64,000 nucleotides of DNA from Weissella confusa (GTDB lineage: Bacteria; Bacillota; Bacilli; Lactobacillales; Lactobacillaceae). The notes below the pieces were generated by a model. It was not told the origin of the DNA and made no database searches. It saw only the letters and a program-made list of their open reading frames with translations. Positions 41,201-52,265 of the stretch are shown piece after piece. The stretch lies in the NCBI GenBank assembly GCA_001436895.1, contig JQAY01000009.1:34796-98795 (forward strand), given 5' to 3'. The stretch's first letter is position 1. Each line of letters begins with the position of its first letter. The position numbers were made by a program, and so were the translations under genes.

Positions 41201-43801
41201 CTCGCCATCTGGTCCTTGCGGCGTGAAGCCTGGTACATATGGCAACGTTGGATTGTCTGGGTCACCTGGATCAGTTTCATTTTCTGGTCCTGGTGTGAGT
41301 GGCTCCGTTGGATCATCTGGGTTATTTGGATACGTCATTGGGTCACTCGGAACATTTGTCGTGTCAGCTGGGAACGATGGTACCCATTGTCCCATCTTGT
41401 TGTACACAACATTGACCGTCGTATCGCCATCCTTAGCACCAATTCCCGTTACGGCAGCAACCGTCTGCTTATCCGCCACGTAACCCGTAATCACTGGTGA
41501 GTCCACTGCATCAAAGGTTGTGTCCTCATTGGCAGCAACCCAATCACCGTAAGTAACTGCACCCGTTACCGCATCGACAGTTGCCGTACGACTAAACGTA
41601 ACGGTATCGGTCGCATCATCAGCTGCCGTTGACCCGTCCGCGTACTTGTACGTGATGGTTTGTGTTACCGATTCGTTCAAATCAGTTTCAGTCAAACCAC
41701 CTGGGTACGTTGGCGTTGGTGTGTCACCAGGGTTAACTGGATAAGTTGGGCTCGTTGGGTCGTCCGGATCAACTGGACCACCTGGCGTGAAGATTGGTGA
41801 ACTTGGCGTCTTTGGATCATTTGGATCAACTGTAATCACAGCGTGAATCAAAATCACTTCGTACGTTTGGTCATAATCATCTTCACGATCGAAGGTAAAG
41901 TTGGCACCTGGATAACCATCTGTAACCAAGACATAACCCGCTGCCTCGTAGGCCGCAATCTTGTCAGCCGTTGTATACGTTGACGTCTCATCAGAGTGTC
42001 CCGTAATCGTATCCATTGCCAATTGCTTGCCAGTCGTCTTATCAAAATACGTAATCGTCGCTTGCTGCTCGTTGGCAACATACGTAATCGTCGTATCTTG
42101 TGTCGGATCAGTCGGCGTTGCTGGTGGCACGTAACCCTTACTTGGGTCACTTGGATCAACTGGTTGCAATGGGCCATCTGGTCCTTGTGGCGTGAAGCCA
42201 GGTACATCCGGAATAACCGGATAATTTGGCGCCGTTGGATCAGCGGGTTGCGTTGGGTCTTCTGGGTCATTTGGATACGTAATCGGATCCGTTGGTACAT
42301 CAGGCGTACCAGCTGGATATGATGGTACCCATTGTCCCATTGCTGTATAAGTGACAACTGGATTGGTATCCCCGTCAGTTGCCTGAATTCCCGTCACCTC
42401 AGCAACAGTTTGCTTGTCCGCAACATAGCCAGTAATCACTGGTGAGGCAACCGCATCAAATGTGGTATCACTATTTGCTGCAATCCACTCACCATACGTC
42501 ACCGCACCTGTGACCGGATCGAGCGTCGCCGTACGGCTAAACGTTACCGTGTCAGCCTTTGGATCACTTGCTTCTTGGCCGTCGGCATACACGTACGTGA
42601 TAGTTTGCGTCACTGATTCATTCAAATCAGTTTCAGTCAAACCAGCTGGGTACGTTGGCGTTGCTGGCCAAGTTGGACCACTTGGGTTATCCGGATCAAT
42701 TGGGTCACCTGGATTACCTGGTTCTTCTGGGTACGTTGGGCTATCTGGGTCACTTGGATCGACCGGATCACCTGGGTTGTAAATTGGCTGACTTGGCGTC
42801 TTTGGATCACTTGGCGTAATCGTAATCGGAGCGTGCTTCAAGTGCACTTCATACGCTTGCGTCTTACTGTCATCACGGTCAAACGTGAAGTCAGTTGGAT
42901 AACCATCAGAAACAGGCGTGTAACCTTGCGCCAAGTATGCTTGAATGCGCTCAGCCGTGGTATACGTTGACGTTGCATCAGAAACACCTGTGATTGTGTC
43001 AACTGCCAAGTCCGTCTTCGTCGTATCATCGATAAACGTAATCGTGGCCGTTTGCTCATTGGCAACGTAATTAATCGTCGTGTCTTCACCAGGGTTGTCC
43101 GTCGGCGTTGCCGGTGGCACGTATGGCACCACTGGATAATCTGGCGCACCCGGTTCAAGCGGTTGCGTTGGATCATCCGGATCGTTTGGATACGTGATTG
43201 GATCTGTTGGCACACTTGGTGTATTAGCTGGGAACGATGGTACCCATTGTCCCATTTGCTTATACGTGACCGTAACGTTTTCATCCCCACTATCAGCCGT
43301 CAAATTAGCAGTTTCATCAACTTGCGTCAAATCCGCATAGTAGCCGGTAATCACTGGTGAGGCAACCGCATCAAAGGTTGTATCACCATTCGTCGCTACC
43401 CACTCACCATATGTGACAGTTCCCGTCACCACGTCATACTCGGCGGTGCGTGTGAACTGGACGTTATCCGTCACCGACTTCGCAGCCTCACTATTATCTT
43501 CGTAAATGTACGTAATCGTGCGGTCAACTGACTCATTCAAATCAGTCGTCTTCAAACCGTCCGGATAAGTTGGTGTCGCTGGCCAAGTTGGGCCACTTGG
43601 ATTGTTTGGATCGATTGGCTCGCCTGGCGTACCAGGTTCAGCTGGATACGTTGGTCCATCTGGGTCATCCGGATCAACCGGGTCACCTGGCGTGTAAACC
43701 GGTGAACTTGGCGTCTTCGGATCATCTGAGTCAATCGTAATCGTCGCGTGCTTCAAGTGAACCTCAAAGGCTTGCGTCGTATCATCATCCGTGTCGAACA
43801 C
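38204..43801 (-). CDS. Giant MUB adhesin, C-terminal portion with LPxTG anchor (cut off by a stop codon)
   Basis: The 1,865-codon C-terminal part of the adhesin, in the same frame as the larger ORF upstream. It holds the end of repeat 10 and MUB-type repeats 11-15, each with a mucin-binding-like beta domain, Pro-rich DPxDP linker and second beta domain, then a cell-wall sorting signal: LPYTG at 38333-38347, hydrophobic helix (ATGLAMLFGLFLGLF) and basic tail KRRKRK. No ribosome site precedes the GTG at 43801, which merely follows the stop, and there is no signal peptide. It is therefore unlikely to be made or exported on its own. It restores a normal adhesin if the TGA at 43814 is read through or is a sequence error. 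Confidence 0.85.
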   Translation of the reverse strand: MFDTDDDTTQAFEVHLKHATITIDSDDPKTPSSPVYTPGDPVDPDDPDGPTYPAEPGTPGEPIDPNNPSGPTWPATPTYPDGLKTTDLNESVDRTITYIYEDNSEAAKSVTDNVQFTRTAEYDVVTGTVTYGEWVATNGDTTFDAVASPVITGYYADLTQVDETANLTADSGDENVTVTYKQMGQWVPSFPANTPSVPTDPITYPNDPDDPTQPLEPGAPDYPVVPYVPPATPTDNPGEDTTINYVANEQTATITFIDDTTKTDLAVDTITGVSDATSTYTTAERIQAYLAQGYTPVSDGYPTDFTFDRDDSKTQAYEVHLKHAPITITPSDPKTPSQPIYNPGDPVDPSDPDSPTYPEEPGNPGDPIDPDNPSGPTWPATPTYPAGLTETDLNESVTQTITYVYADGQEASDPKADTVTFSRTATLDPVTGAVTYGEWIAANSDTTFDAVASPVITGYVADKQTVAEVTGIQATDGDTNPVVTYTAMGQWVPSYPAGTPDVPTDPITYPNDPEDPTQPADPTAPNYPVIPDVPGFTPQGPDGPLQPVDPSDPSKGYVPPATPTDPTQDTTITYVANEQQATITYFDKTTGKQLAMDTITGHSDETSTYTTADKIAAYEAAGYVLVTDGYPGANFTFDREDDYDQTYEVILIHAVITVDPNDPKTPSSPIFTPGGPVDPDDPTSPTYPVNPGDTPTPTYPGGLTETDLNESVTQTITYKYADGSTAADDATDTVTFSRTATVDAVTGAVTYGDWVAANEDTTFDAVDSPVITGYVADKQTVAAVTGIGAKDGDTTVNVVYNKMGQWVPSFPADTTNVPSDPMTYPNNPDDPTEPLTPGPENETDPGDPDNPTLPYVPGFTPQGPDGEPLDPVDPSNPSSGYWPPTLPSDPTTDTTIEYKADEQKATITYIDEVTGDTLVVDTITGGSDESSTYTTADRLADYLANGYVLEEDGYPTDFTFDRDTTVTQAYTVTLTHGSQTIDPNDPKTPGTPINPDNPDGPKYPDGLKSTDLNESVTRTITYVDQAGKTMATAVEETIHFTRTATLDTVTGAYTYSTWVPTTVTSMNAVDSPVIAGYVADRQTVAALSDLTATSADVSEKVVYSPIGQYVPSFPSGVTDVPSTPIDYPNNPDDPTTTDTPGEDNPATPGTPDNPTMPYVPGFTPQGPDGEPLDPVDPDNPSSGYWPPAPSETPTEDTTITYTANKQTATITYINDETGSVLAVDTITGGSAETSTYTAYNRIMVYKLAGMMLVSNGYPSHFTFDRDETVDQAFEVHFKGATITVTPDDPKVPGDPIYQPGDLIDPNDPDSPTFPDPLGDPGTPVDPDAPDSPTWPQPPVWPDGVTAEDLREEVNQTITYIYEKDGSTAAKTVTDQVVFTRTITINVIAAQESAQPRARLARAATSSAIVYSDWQAVNGDDTFDAKTSPVIPGYIADRLVVDEVAGMDETSEDDIQQVVYRQLGSWVPSVPQVPGVKTPGEVTYPNDPDDPTKTADPNSPGYPVIPYVPGFTPQGPDGTPLQPVDPKNPSKGYLPPAVPSDPTADTTIVYTVDRQHAKVNFIDQNTKQVLHVEQLSGDSYSKSSYTTAEQIAYYVAQGYVLVSDGYPAGGMTFDADSTLNQTFAVTLAHGTKTVDPNNPGVPGTPIDPNNPDGPKWPAGVDEDHLKTSTTRTIIFRTSDGTIVDTKTQIVTYTRTATVDTVTGEVTYGPWTAEDGSHVPDVAVPGMPGYVADRDLVPGVDIPVGTPNFTEYVTYTVVPEQTTAEVGPNEPVIVPEVLTPHSLAYTAVQSATVTTESAASLAYTAEQNAAESATAQHSGVLPYTGSDEQEGAKATGLAMLFGLFLGLFKRRKRKDEAEETSKKHDDK
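38333..38347 (-). other. LPYTG sortase motif
   Basis: Codons for LPYTG, followed by a hydrophobic stretch and KRRKRK: the standard sortase A cell-wall anchor of Gram-positive surface proteins. Confidence 0.95.
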
Positions 43802-46800
43802 GAAGTCAGCTGGTCAACCATCCTTCACAAGGCTGTAACCTTGCGCTTGCAAAGCCGCAATTCGATCAGCCGTCGTGTAGGTCGTCGTGCCATCAGATTG
43901 TCCGGTAATGTCATCCATGACAATCGTTTGTTGCGTGTTGTCATCAATATACGTAATCGTTGCATGTTGCTCATTTGCAACGTAACGCACTTCAATCGAC
44001 GTATCTGCATCTGTCGCCGCAACGCCGGTCGCTTCCGCAACTGACGCACGGTTAGCCGTGTAACCAGCGATTGTTGGTGATGTCACCTCATCAAAGGTCG
44101 TATCACTATCGGCCGCAATCCATTCACCATATGTGATGTCGCCACTGACCGTATCAAGGGTCGCCGTACGGGTAAACGTCAACGTTTCCGTCGCCGTCGT
44201 CGCAGCTTCTGAACCATCACGATCGTAAACATAAGTTACTTCACGCGTGACCGTTTGATTCAAATCATCATGCTCCAAACCGGCTGGATATGTCGGCGTG
44301 GCTGGCCAAGTTGGGCCACTTGGATTATCTGGATCAATTGGTTCACCTGGCGTACCAGGTTGTTCAGGATACGTTGGGCTTGATGGATCACTTGGGTCCA
44401 CCGGATCACCCGGCGTAAAGATTGGTGAACTTGGCGTCTTTGGATCATCTGGCGTAATCGTTTGCGTAATACGCTCAAGTTGTACGATATACGCTTGATC
44501 AGTTGCCGTATCACGATCGAACGTGAAGTCCGTACCCGGATAACCATCATCAATCAAACGGTAACCTTGTTGCTCATACATCGCAATGCGTTGTGCTGTG
44601 GTGTATGAACTTGTTTCATCAGAATGACCATCAATCGTATCAACCGACAAATCAGTATTCGTCGTCACATCGTGGTACGTAATCGTCGCCTTTTGTTCAT
44701 CCGCAACATAAGTCACAACCGTATCACCACCTGGGTTATCGGTTGGTGTTGCCGGTGGCCAATAACCACCTTCTGGCGAACCTGGCGTTACTGGTTCAAG
44801 TGGCGTGCCATCTGGACCTTGTGGCGTAAAGCCTGGTACATATGGCATGGTTGGATTATCTGGCGTTCCTGGCACATTCGTATTTGAATCACCTGGTTCA
44901 AGCGGCGTATCGGCATGAGCTGGGTCATTTGGATACGTCGTTGGATCAGATGGCACGTTTTCCGTACCGGCTGGGAATGATGGTACCCATTGTCCCATTG
45001 GCTTGTAGACAACTTGAACGTTTTCATCCGCCGTCGTTGCCGTCAAACCAGTGGTTTCAGCTACCACTTCCTTATCAGCGTAGTAGCCAGTCTTAACTGG
45101 TGAGCTCACCGCGTCAAACGTTGTGTCACCACCAGTTGCAACCCACGCACCGTAAGTGACTTCACCTGTCACCGCATCAACTGTCGCCGTGCGCGTGAAG
45201 TTAACCTTGTCCGTTGCATCATCGAAGACCGTATTACCTGCCTCATCAACATACGTAATCGTGCGGTTAACTGTCTCATTCAAGTCGGTCGTCGTCACCC
45301 CAGCTGGGTACGTTGGTACCGCTGGCCAAGTTGGGCCGCTTGGATTATCCGGATCGATTGGATCACCAGGCGTACCTGGTTCCGCTGGATATGTTGGACT
45401 CGATGGGTCACTTGGGTCGACTGGGTCGCCCGGTGTGTAAATTGGCGTTGATGGGTTCTTTGGATCATCTGGCGTCACGGTAATCGCAGCGTGCTTCAAG
45501 TGAACCTCGAACGTTTCAACATTGCCGTCGACACGGTCAAACGCAAAGTCGGCTGGATAACCGTCACTGACTAACGTGTAGCCTTGGGCGTAGTAAGCAG
45601 CCAAACGGTCCGCCGTCGTATACGTCGACTTCTCATCCGAGACACCATCGATATCATCCGTTGCCAATGTCGTGCCGGTTGTATCATCAATGAAGACGAT
45701 TCGCGCAGTTTGTTCATTAGCCGTATAGGTAATATCTTGGCTCTGCTTAGGATCATCTGGAATAACAGGCGGCCAGTATCCCTCGCTTGGATTGCTTGGG
45801 TTAACCGGCTCCAACGGCTCACCATCCGGCCCTTGTGGCGTGAAGCCAGGCACGTATGGCAAGGTTGGATTATCCGTCGTTCCAGGGTCGGCCGGATTAT
45901 CCGGACCAGGATCCGCTGGATTCGTTGGATCATCTGGGTTGTTTGGGTAGTTAATTGGGTCACTTGGGACATCTTCAGTTCCCGGTGGGAAATGTGGTAC
46001 CCACTGACCAACCGCTGTATACGTTACAACCACTGATGTTGACTCAGTTGCACCAGTGACATCTACAAATTCAACTGATGCCTTGTCTGCCATGTAGCCG
46101 ACAATCATTGGCGAATCGACTTGTTGCCAATCGACATCATCGCCGACGGCCGTCCACTCACTATACGTGACCTCACCCGTCACGGCGTTAACCGTAGCGG
46201 TACGTTCGAAGACGACATTGTCCGTCACCGTTGTCGCAGCTTCAGAACTATCTTCGTAAACATACGTAATTGTACGTGTGACCGTCTTGTTCAAATCTTG
46301 CGCCGTTACCCCAGTTGGATACGTTGGCGTTGCTGGCCACGTTGGTCCGCTTGGGTTGTTTGGATCAATTGGGTCACCTGGCGTACCAGGTTCCTCAGGA
46401 TACGTTGGGCTTGATGGATCACTTGGGTCCACCGGATCGCCCGGCGTAAAGATTGGGTCACTTGGATTCTTTGGATCATCCGGCGTCACAACCACCGTGA
46501 CTTGTTTCAACGTTACCGTGAAATCTTGTGACTTGGTTGTATCACTATCGAACGTAAAGTCAGTTGGATAGCCATCATCTACCAGTACATATCCCATCGC
46601 CTCATATTGCTTAATACGGTCAGCGGTTGCATATGTGCCCGATTCATCTGACTTACCAGCCAACGAATCAACTACTAGCGTTTCACCAGTTGTCTGATCA
46701 ACATACGTGACCGAACCAACTTGATCAGCTGGTACGTAGGTAATTACCGTATCCTCGCCCGGATTAGTTGGGTTTGGTGGCAAGTAGCCTGACGATGGGT

Positions 46801-49800
46801 TGCTTGGATCAGCCGGTGTTAACGGCTCACCATCTGGTCCTTCCGGCGTGTAACCTGGCACGTAAGGTAACGTTGGGTTCTCTGGCGTACCTGGTTCGCT
46901 TGGATTCTCAGCTGGATCCGTTGGTACCGTTGGATCACTTGGATTATTTGGATAATCAATTGGATCCGTTGGTGCACTCGGCGTCGTGGCTGGGAATGAT
47001 GGCACCCATTGTCCCAACTTCTTGTACGTCACAGTCTCAGTCACATCACCGTCTTCGGCTGCAACCGTCACCGCTGTACTGTATGCCTTATCAGCATAGT
47101 AGCCGTCAATGACCGGCGACTTGTAAGCGTCCAATGTCGCATCATCCTTAACCGCTACCCAATCTGAGTACGTCACCTCGCCCGTCACCGTGTCCAACGT
47201 TGCTGTACGCGTAAAGTGCACCGCATCCGTGTGTGGATCGTGAGCAACTGTCTTACCATCTTCGTAAACATAGTTAACCGTCAAGTTGACCGTTTGGTTC
47301 AAATCTTCGGCCGTCAATCCTGCTGGGTATGTTGGCGTCTCCGGCCAAGTTGGGCCACTTGGGTTTGCCGGATCAATTGGCTCACCTGGTGTACCTGGTT
47401 CAGCTGGATACGTTGGGCTTGATGGATCACTTGGGTCCACCGGCTCACCCGGCGTAAAGATTGGATCACTTGGTGTGCGCGGGTCATCTGGTGTAATCAC
47501 CAAAACCGTGCGCTTCAAATGCACCTCAAATTTTTGTTCCGTCGCATCGTCACGGTCGAACTGGAAGTCCGCTGGGAAGTCATCTGATACCAACGTGTAT
47601 CCTTGCGCTTCATAAGCCTTGATACGATCAGCAGTTGTATACGTCGATGTGTCACTCGACTCACCTGAAATTGTGTCGACTGCTAGCTCAAGCTTAGTAT
47701 CATCATCAATAAACGTGATTCGAGCGGCTTGATCATTCGCAACGTAGTGAATAACCGTGTCATCCCCCGGCTTATCCGTCGGCGTCTCCGGTGGCCAGTA
47801 ACCCGCACTTGGATTATCTGGATCAACCGGTGTCAACGGCGTACCATCTGGGCCTTCTGGTGTATAACCTGGCACATATGGCAACGTTGGGTTAGCCGGC
47901 GTACCTGGATCATTTGGATTATTCACACCAGGCTCCAACGGTTCGGTTGGATTACTTGGGTTATTTGGATAATCAATTGGATCATCTGGCACATCCTCAT
48001 CAGCAGCTGATGGTGGGAATGATGGCACCCATTGACCAAGCTTGGTATACGTGATTGCAACCGTTGTATCATCGGCCATCGCATCAACATCCGCCTCTTC
48101 AGCGACTGTTAATTGACTAGCCACATAGCCAGAAATCAACGGCGAATCAACCTTATCAAGCGTTGAATCAGTCGTCTGCCAATCGCCATAAGTCACCGCC
48201 CCGGTCACCGCATTAACGGTCGCCGTACGACTGTACGTCAACGTTTCAGTAACCGTTTCAGATGCCTTTTCACCATTACTTGCATACGTATAGGTAATCG
48301 TACGCGTGACTGTCTGGTTCAAATCATCCTTAGTGACACCACTTGGGTACGTTGGCGTTGCTGGCCAAGTTGGTCCACTTGGATTATCTGGATCAACTGG
48401 TGTACCTGGGTCACCTGGTGTATCAGGTACCGTTGGCCCATCTGGTTGGTCTGGATAAACTGGGTCACCCGGCGTGTATGGGCTTTCCGGATAGGTTGGG
48501 CCACTTGGGTCACTCGGATCAACCGGGTCGCCTGGCGTAAAGATATCCGTTCCTGGTTCCTTTGGACTGCTTGGGTCAACCGTGACAGTGGCTTGCTTCA
48601 AGTGCACTGTGAATGGTTGGTCCGTATCATCAATACGGTCATAAACCACACCATCTGTTGGGTAATCGTCGCTGACAAGGACATATCCGGCACGTTCGTA
48701 CGTCGCAATGTCGGTCGCCGTGCGGTAAGCATCAGTTTCATCAGACTTACCCGTCAAATCGACAACCTTCAGTGTGTCGCCTGTCGTATCGTCGATAAAT
48801 GTTACGGTCGCCTTTTGTTCATTAGCCGTGTAGGTAATCGTCGTGTCACCACCCGGATTATCGGTTGGTGTTGCCGGTGGCCAGTAACCCGCACTTGGGT
48901 TATTTGGATCAACCGGCTCCAACGGTGTACCATCTGGTCCTTCCGGCGTAAAGCCCGGTACGTATGGCAAGGTTGGATTATCCGTGTCACCTGGCGTATC
49001 CGGTGTTCCCTGACCTGGCTCCAAAGGATCCCCAGGATTATCTGGGTCATTTGGATACGTAATCGGATCACTAGGTACGTTCTCAGTACCTTCTGGGAAC
49101 ACCGGTACGTACTGTCCCATTGGGTAGTACGTCACCATGTAACTACGATCATAGTCATCAGGCGAAACCGTCACTGCCAAAATATCTGAAATATCGGCGT
49201 AGTAACCATCAATCACTGGACTAGGTGTCTCGGGCCAGTCATCATCACCGGCCGTTACTTCCCAGTCCGTCGTTGAGATTTGCTCACCAGTTACGGCGTC
49301 CAACGTAATTGAACGTTCAAATGTAACGGTACGCGTAACATCCGTCGCTGCTTCTGAACCATCAGCGTACTGGTAATTAATGACACCATTAATCGTTCGC
49401 TTAACACCACTTTCATCCGTTCCCTGTGGCCACGTTGGCGTACCAGGTACGTCCGGATACATTGGATTGCCTGGGTCACCAGGATTATCTGGCGTCACGA
49501 CAACTGTACCGTGGTCCAAGTAGACCTTAGCAAATTGAGTTACGTTGTCTGCGTCGTCGTATGTTCCTTCGGTTGCGGTTGCATCTTGATTAACTAGGAC
49601 ATAACCACGTGCTGCATAATCTGACAACGTGTTCGTGTAAGCTGCGTTCGTTGTTCCCGTCAAAGTTTGTTGTAGCTCCGTAACTTCGACTTCAGTTCCT
49701 GATGAAATATCAACGTAAACCACCACCAATGTTTGTGGATGTGCCACGTAGTAAATTGGCGTATCCGCTGCCGGATTATCCGGTACGTCAGGTGGGTAGT

Positions 49801-52265
49801 AGCCCTTCGTCACATCGTTTGGATCAATTTGTTCCAAAGGTGTGCTGCTACCGTCAGTCGTTGGCGTATATCCTGGGATATATGGCACTGGTACTTCAAC
49901 GTAGTTTGGATCATCACGTGTCCAAACCTTTGAGGCATCGTTTGGATCATTTGGATAGACACGCGTCTTCAATTGCTCATCTTCTGGCAAATCAGGGACG
50001 TGTGGAATCCAAGAACCTAGCTTTGTGTAAGTGACAGTTTCTTCACGACTTGCATCGTTGTAATCAACCGCGCCACCAGCAACAACGCCTTCACTTGCAA
50101 AGTAACCGTCGATTACCGGCGTTTGTACATCGTCAAAACTTTGTTCTTCAGTTGGCCAAACAATCGAAACTACTTCGCCAGTTACCGCGTCATAAGTCAC
50201 TGATGCTGTAAACGTCTTTTCCTGTACACTATCAGGCTTAGCCGTTGCATTATCAGCTTCATAGACATAATGCACCGTCGATGTAACCGTAGACGTGTAA
50301 CTGTCGTGGTTTGGATCGTCTTCACGACCACCGTCGACAACCACCGTACCGTGGTCCAAGTGAACCAAATAAACTTGGTTCACCGTGTCATCGCGGTCGT
50401 AAGTTCCAGCAGTTGCACCCGCTTCAGCACTAACGAACGTATAACCAAGGGTTGCGTAATCAGACAGCGTATTCGTATAAGCTTGATCAGTCTCACCCGA
50501 GAACGTTTGACGAAGTTCAGTTACTTCCAAACCGGTCGTGTCGTCGATATAACGAACAATGGCTTGTTGCGTATTACGCGTGTAATTAATTGTCGTATCG
50601 CCCGTTGGATCCGTTGGAGCTGGTGGAATATAACCAGCTGATGGATTTTCTGGGTCGACCGGCTTCAATGGTGTGCCATCAGGCCCTTCCGGCGTGTAAC
50701 CCGGTACATAAGGGATGACTGGGTCGCCTGGCTCAGCAGGGTCATGTGGCGTTTCATTATCCGTTGGATTGTTGGGATCGTTTGGATATTGAATTGGGTC
50801 ACTCGGTACATTTTCAGTATTTGGTGGGAAACTTGGCGTCCAACTTCCCATCGGCTTGTACGTGACTTTGTACGTTGTATCCGTATCATTGTGGTCAATT
50901 TGTTCCGCATCAACTTGCGTCACATCGGCAACATAACCCGTAATAACTGGGCTCTTAACCGCTGCAAACGTGGCCGAATCATTAGGCCATTCAATCGAGA
51001 CTGGCACATTTGAATCTACTTTATAGGTAACCGTTGCGGTAAAGGTGTGGGTCATCACACTATCCGGTACCGGATTACCATCCGCATCCAACATCGGATC
51101 ACCGTTTTGGTCGACATAATGAATTGTGCGTGTAATCGTCTTTGTGTAATCACTTTGGTTTGGATCATCATCCTTACCACCTGGTACCGATTCCGTTCCA
51201 ATCGCCAAAATAACGTTATAAACTTGTGTCTCATCATCGTCAGCATCGAACGTGCCGCTCTCAGCACCCGCATCCTTAGATACCAAAACATAAGATTGGT
51301 CTGGATTATTTTCATAATCCCACAGTTCGTGTGTATAAGTTGCATTCGATTTACCATCAAATGATTCAGTGTGCACAACCGTACGGGTGCCATCATCCGC
51401 AACGTAAATGTAGTTAACAGTGACTGTTTGATCATTCGCATGATAAACAATTGTCGTGTCAGTCGTTGGATCTGCCGGCACATCTGGTGGCAAGTATCCA
51501 CCAGTTGGGTCATCTGGATTAACCGGCGTCAACGGCGTACCATCAGGTAATTCTGGCGTATATCCAGGCACATACGGTACAACTGGCACTGATGGATTCG
51601 TGCGATCAGGTTGTGTTGGATCCGTTGGGTCGTTTGGATAAGTGACATCAGTTGGCGGATTATCTGGCGTCGTATCTGGGAAGCTTGGCGTCCAAGCACC
51701 CAGCGCCTTATATTCGACAATTGCCACGATGCCAGCAGAGGTATTAGTGACAGTCCCTGCTCCAGCCTGTAGCTTGTCAGCAATGTATCCTTGAATGACT
51801 GGAGATTCCACATCATCAAATGTATAGCTTTCAGCATCCCACGTATCGTATAGCGCTTCACCTGTGACCGCATCGTACGTTACGGTAGCTGTAAATGTTA
51901 TCGTTCGAACATTAGCCGCCGCGGCCGTTGTGCCATCTTCATAGCGATAACGAACCGTCGACTTCGTCGTCCACGTTGCATTTCCTTCCTTACCACCTTC
52001 CACACTCACAGTGTTGTGCTTCAAGTAAACGTAGTAAGTTTGGTCTGTATTGGTATCGTTATCAAAGGTTCCAGAACGCGTTCCGGCATCTTGCGCCACA
52101 ACAACGTATCCAGTCGTCGACATTCCCCACGGCACATTGGTATACGTCTTACCAGTATCACCAGTTACCGTTTGCACCCAATTCGTAATTTCGGTTCCAT
52201 CTGCAGCGGTCCAACCGGTAGTTTTATCTGACGCGTTGACGTCAATATAACGCACCTTAACCGTT
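38850..52265 (-). repeat. Tandem array of 15 MUB-type repeats with Pro-rich linkers
   Basis: Counting the repeated start xATITYIDDxTG down the protein gives 15 units beginning near 52262, 51430, 50580, 49733, 48818, 47735, 46720, 45715, 44695, 43968, 43060, 42072, 41105, 40187 and 39145. Most are 0.83-1.08 kb (about 280-360 codons). Each has a MucBP/B2-like domain, a DPxDPxxPTYP linker, a B1-like domain (TRTITYVYxDG ... VTGEVTYGxW) and a YVPGFTPxGPDG linker. The first four are the most divergent; units 5-14 are closest. Unit 9 is about 0.28 kb short, lacking its second linker. Confidence 0.9.
43814..43816 (-). other. In-frame TGA splitting the giant adhesin
   Basis: The repeat consensus SDGYPADFxFD reads KDG-stop-PADFVFD here. 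Other copies have TAT (plus-strand ATA) where this one has TGA (plus-strand TCA), two base differences. The reading frame on both sides is identical and uninterrupted for 3,950 and 1,865 codons. Confidence 0.9.

Noticed and set aside
43799..43801. GTG as a true start of a second adhesin gene.
   Set aside because: There is no ribosome site and no signal peptide, and it lies in the middle of a repeat; it only marks the reopening of the frame after the stop.
39729..48540. Several plus-strand frames rich in Gly-x-x (GSxGSPGVPGS), collagen-like.
   Set aside because: They arise from antisense reading of the Pro-rich DPSDPSSPTYP linkers and recur with each repeat; none has a start signal.
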